Assembly (NCBI GenBank): GCA_024280485.1
Contig: JAJRQB010000083.1
Location: 1-47,627 of the forward strand
Direction: 5' to 3'
DNA: 47,627 nt
Source: Deltaproteobacteria bacterium
GTDB taxonomy: Bacteria; Desulfobacterota; Desulfuromonadia; Desulfuromonadales; Geopsychrobacteraceae
Position numbers and translations under genes: made by a program. The notes below the pieces were generated by a model, which was given only the letters and a program-made list of their open reading frames with translations, did no database searches and was not told the DNA's origin. Below are positions 45,264 to 47,627 of this stretch, piece after piece (within the stretch, counting starts at the first letter, position 1; each line of letters starts with the position of its first letter).

Positions 45264-45929
45264 ATGAATCAAGGCCAACTATTCGCTACTACTGATAGAA
45301 ATTCGGTAGTAGTTTTTGATTTTGAGACAACCGGCATGTCTCCGCAACAAGGCGACACGGTGATTGAGGTTGGTGCTGTAAGGCTTGAAGGCGGGCGCAT
45401 CGTTGCTCATTTTGAATCTCTGATTAACCCCGAGATCTTACTTGATCCTTTTATCTCAGATTTAACCGGCATCAGTGATCAGATGCTCGCAGATGCCCCT
45501 GGCGCACGCCAGGTCATTAACGATTTTCATGAATTTGCTGGATCTTCTCCCCTTGTTGCACATAACGCCTCATTTGATAAACGTTTTCTTGAAGCAGAAT
45601 TCGAACGCTACTCTCTGCCCGCCACTGCACAGGTCGGTTGTTCCATGCTTGTTGCTCGACGTCTTTTCCCCGATGCCCCCAATCACAAACTTGGCACCCT
45701 GATCAGCTATCTCGAATTGCCAACTGCTCACCGCTTTCATCGTGCGCTGGCTGACGCCAGCATGACGGCTGTTCTCTGGAGACGTCTGGAACAAGAATTG
45801 ATCAACTGTTATGGGTTCAGTGAAGTCCCCTTTAATTTATTACATCGTCTGGAGCAAGTATCTGTTCGCCGAGTCCCTGAATTTTTGCGTAATTCCGCAA
45901 AAAAACAGCAAGAGGGCAGGGGATGCTGA
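45264..45929 (+). CDS. DEDDh 3'-5' exonuclease (DnaQ/PolC epsilon-like)
   Basis: The product is 221 residues. The Exo I motif DFETTG (D19, E21) is followed by GDTVIEVGAVRL, then Exo II SSPLVAHNASFDKRFLEAEF and Exo III HRALADASMTA, with the DEDDh histidine in HRAL. Family members proofread or trim DNA or RNA 3' ends. No polymerase domain is attached. It may be a PolIII epsilon-type protein or an RNase-T-like trimming enzyme. The ATG has no strong Shine-Dalgarno. Its last seven bases overlap the next gene. Confidence 0.9.
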   Translation: MNQGQLFATTDRNSVVVFDFETTGMSPQQGDTVIEVGAVRLEGGRIVAHFESLINPEILLDPFISDLTGISDQMLADAPGARQVINDFHEFAGSSPLVAHNASFDKRFLEAEFERYSLPATAQVGCSMLVARRLFPDAPNHKLGTLISYLELPTAHRFHRALADASMTAVLWRRLEQELINCYGFSEVPFNLLHRLEQVSVRRVPEFLRNSAKKQQEGRGC

Positions 45930-46453
45930 AGTGTTCAACTGTCGGTGAATTATTATACTTTCTTGGAATCTTCGAGCCACTTCAGGTCCAGATAATTGAG
46001 GAACTGGGAAGGCCAAAAGGGGAACAACTTCTTATTCAGTTGCAACAACTTCCATTAAAGCAGAGCCATGCCGTGACCCGTTTGGGATCTTACAGTTGTC
46101 GCGGCGAGAAGCCGCTCTCAATCAGGCTCCAGTTCGCCCAGGAACCAGAACAATTACAGCAGACCTTGCTCCATGAAATTGCACATTTTCTAGATCATCA
46201 AACACGTCCTGCCCCTTGCTCGTATCGCAACCCTCACGGGAAAAGTTGGCAATACTGGCTGCAACGCGTGGGCGCTGATCGTGAAGCAGACCATTCCGTT
46301 GCAATGAGCACCCTATATCGACAGCGCCTTAAACCGGTTGCTCGCTGCAAGCGGTGCGGTCAACTTCTGGAGAGGTTGCGGCGCTTGCCGCAAAAGCAGC
46401 GCTGGCTACACCGGAATTGTGGTGGTCTGTTCGTGCCGATCGACCAAATATAG
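45923..46453 (+). CDS. SprT-like zinc metalloprotein
   Basis: The product is 176 residues. It has an HExxH zinc site (LLHEIAHFLDH, H84/E85/H88) and a downstream SYRNPHGKSWQYWL motif that can supply the third ligand. A C-terminal zinc ribbon follows, with CKRCGQ and a later NCGG (the second knuckle has a single clear cysteine). This is the SprT/SprT-like layout, related to the eukaryotic DNA-protein crosslink protease Spartan. Translation is coupled to the exonuclease (7-base overlap), so a role in DNA repair is a reasonable inference. Proteolytic activity is unproven for bacterial members. Confidence 0.87.
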   Translation: MLKCSTVGELLYFLGIFEPLQVQIIEELGRPKGEQLLIQLQQLPLKQSHAVTRLGSYSCRGEKPLSIRLQFAQEPEQLQQTLLHEIAHFLDHQTRPAPCSYRNPHGKSWQYWLQRVGADREADHSVAMSTLYRQRLKPVARCKRCGQLLERLRRLPQKQRWLHRNCGGLFVPIDQI

Positions 46454-46537
46454 CCTCACTTTCGCAATCTTTTTTGTTGTTTGCGAGTTGAGTCTGTTCT
46501 CAGTTTGAGTACTGGCTTTTTTGTCAGGATTACTGCC

Positions 46538-47437
46538 ATGCAGATTATTAAAACTGAAATATTATCTCACTTACCGAGAGATGGCGGGGCTCGCCGCCTC
46601 TTTCATGGTCGAGGGAGGACCTTCCCAGGTTATCAGGATCTGGTGATCGACAGTTATGGACCGTTGATCTGGGTGACCCTTTTTGCCGAAAGACAAGGCG
46701 AATGGCTACTGCAACTCTGTGATTTGTTGCGGAGCATTCAGCCTGCTACAGAATGTATCGCTGTGCAGCGTCGTGATTTGCCTGAGGCACCGCTTGAATT
46801 TCTATTTGGTGCATTGCCAATTAAGCCACAAGCTCAAGAAGAAGATCTAACCTATTTGTTACGCCCTCAGCGCGGCCAGAACATAGGTTTCTTTATTGAT
46901 ATGGCTGCAGGGAGAGCTCTGGTGAGAAAATTGGCCTCCGGTAAGAAGGTCCTTAACCTTTTTGCTTACAGCTGTAGCTTTTCGGTTGCAGCACTGAGTG
47001 CTGGTGCGCATCAGGTTGTTAATGTCGATATGAATCGGGGGGCATTGGAACTAGGGCGTAAAAACCACCAGTACAATGGTCTCGATCTGCGTAGTGCAGC
47101 GTTTATGCCGTTAGAAATTTTTCGAAGTATGAGTCGATTGCGCAAGTTGGGCCCCTTCGATCTGATTATTTGTGACCCTCCGTTTAGCCAGGGCAAGAGC
47201 TTTACGGCCGAAATTCACTGGCCGAAACTGGTTGCGCGACTTGGGCAGCTTCTTGTCCCCGGGGGGGAAGTGATCGCCTGTCTTAACGCACCACATATGT
47301 CTTCAGATAATCTGCGCGACATCTTCGCCGTAGAGTTGCCAGCTGTTCGTGAACAATCCTGTATCGGCCCGGGCGATGATTTCCCCGAGGCTGATCAGAC
47401 TCGTGGTTTGTCCATTCAGCATTTTGTGTCAATTTAA
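46538..47437 (+). CDS. Class I SAM-dependent methyltransferase (RlmI/RlmK-like)
   Basis: The product is 299 residues from ATG 46538, with AGGA 8 bases upstream. The frame opens earlier, but upstream codons lie in the gap. An N-terminal PUA-free domain (about 1-115, RTFPGYQDLVIDSYGPLIWV) precedes a Rossmann methyltransferase: NIGFFIDMAAGR, motif I KVLNLFAYSCSFSVAALSAGA, motif II VVNVDMNRGALELGRKNHQYNG and the catalytic loop LIICDPPFSQGK. The layout resembles the 23S rRNA RlmI/RlmKL class. The target base is not identifiable. The downstream gap shows no clear terminator. Confidence 0.87.
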   Translation: MQIIKTEILSHLPRDGGARRLFHGRGRTFPGYQDLVIDSYGPLIWVTLFAERQGEWLLQLCDLLRSIQPATECIAVQRRDLPEAPLEFLFGALPIKPQAQEEDLTYLLRPQRGQNIGFFIDMAAGRALVRKLASGKKVLNLFAYSCSFSVAALSAGAHQVVNVDMNRGALELGRKNHQYNGLDLRSAAFMPLEIFRSMSRLRKLGPFDLIICDPPFSQGKSFTAEIHWPKLVARLGQLLVPGGEVIACLNAPHMSSDNLRDIFAVELPAVREQSCIGPGDDFPEADQTRGLSIQHFVSI

Positions 47438-47530
47438 GGATATTAGAGTCGTAAATAAATCAGTAATTTTAGCAGGGGCCACATACCAGTCTATTCCAAT
47501 CCGAAGATGAGTCTGAAGGGTAGGTCTGAA

Positions 47531-47627
47531 TCAGCCGGCAAGTAAACGTTCATCGATAGATTCAAAGAGTTGGTGCCTGGCCTCTTGCAGGCGCTTAGCT
47601 GCTTCATTATCGCTGATCGCATAAGCG
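47531..47627 (-). CDS. C-terminal fragment of a minus-strand gene
   Basis: On the minus strand a frame enters at the window edge and encodes AYAISDNEAAKRLQEARH, then 13 more residues, before TGA (47533-47531). It is open and helix-like and has no identifiable domain. The gene continues beyond the window and is convergent with the methyltransferase gene. Confidence 0.45.
   Translation of the reverse strand, partial: AYAISDNEAAKRLQEARHQLFESIDERLLAG

Noticed and set aside
46455-46500. TCGCAA...TTGCGA inverted repeat with a T-rich loop after the SprT-like gene
   Set aside because: The T run lies inside the loop and not after the stem, so it does not fit an intrinsic terminator.

Overview
The window reads as a chromosomal segment of a Desulfuromonadales/Geobacterales-type deltaproteobacterium (Geobacter, Desulfuromonas or Pelobacter relative). 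The grounds are very large multihaem c-type cytochromes with the Geobacter-style CX4CH...CXXCH arrangement, a secretin ending in a cohesin-like domain next to ftsEX, a split glycine decarboxylase (gcvPA/gcvPB), and intergenic 7- and 8-base tandem repeats. This placement comes from protein families and gene order, not from a database search. No rRNA, tRNA, CRISPR array or intact transposase gene was seen.

Layout. (1) 1-8970: two consecutive giant cytochromes. The first is cut by the window edge; it is a chain of Ig-like/FN3-like repeats with six haem-type motifs at its C-terminus. The second carries 20 CXXCH motifs plus regularly placed CX3CH, CX4CH and longer variants. A bidirectional terminator separates them from a convergent SUMF1-like secreted protein that lacks the FGE catalytic cysteines. 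(2) 10098-15720: folD, then gcvT-gcvH-gcvPA-gcvPB, a one-carbon block in which the glycine cleavage system makes the methylene-THF that FolD uses. An 8-bp satellite lies between folD and gcvT, and a terminator lies inside the gcv cluster. (3) 15728-17882: a TonB-like protein with a probable leaderless transcript, diverging from a short phosphotransacetylase. (4) 18085-27187: a nine-gene, tightly overlapping operon for an atypical type II secretion/type IV pilus-like machine (GspF, GspE, PilM, PilN, PilO, PilP/GspC-like, secretin-cohesin and two pseudopilins). (5) 27238-32817: ftsE, ftsX, an EnvC-like amidase activator, a CtpA protease and a YibQ-type deacetylase, an envelope and division block. 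It contains a heptamer repeat and a 169-bp MITE-like element. (6) 32825-34228: an orphan ParA-like ATPase with a long extra C-terminal domain. (7) 34456-38784: xseA, xseB, ispA and dxs. (8) 38909-40135: an alpha/beta-hydrolase-OsmC fusion interrupted by one in-frame stop codon. (9) 40119-43786: a zinc-uptake locus. znuA and a coupled unknown gene diverge from zur-znuC-znuB around a perfect 17-bp Zur-type palindrome. (10) 43882-47627: a BioD/DRTGG protein, a small conserved protein, a DEDDh exonuclease, a SprT-like metalloprotein, a SAM methyltransferase, and the tail of a minus-strand gene.

Taken together, most of the window is core housekeeping. The lineage-specific material is the cytochrome pair and the atypical secretion machine, which in relatives exports proteins used for growth on insoluble electron acceptors. 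The most unusual items are the non-canonical haem motifs, the cohesin-tipped secretin, the nonsense codon in the OsmC fusion, the orphan ParA protein, and the MITE-like and short-repeat elements.
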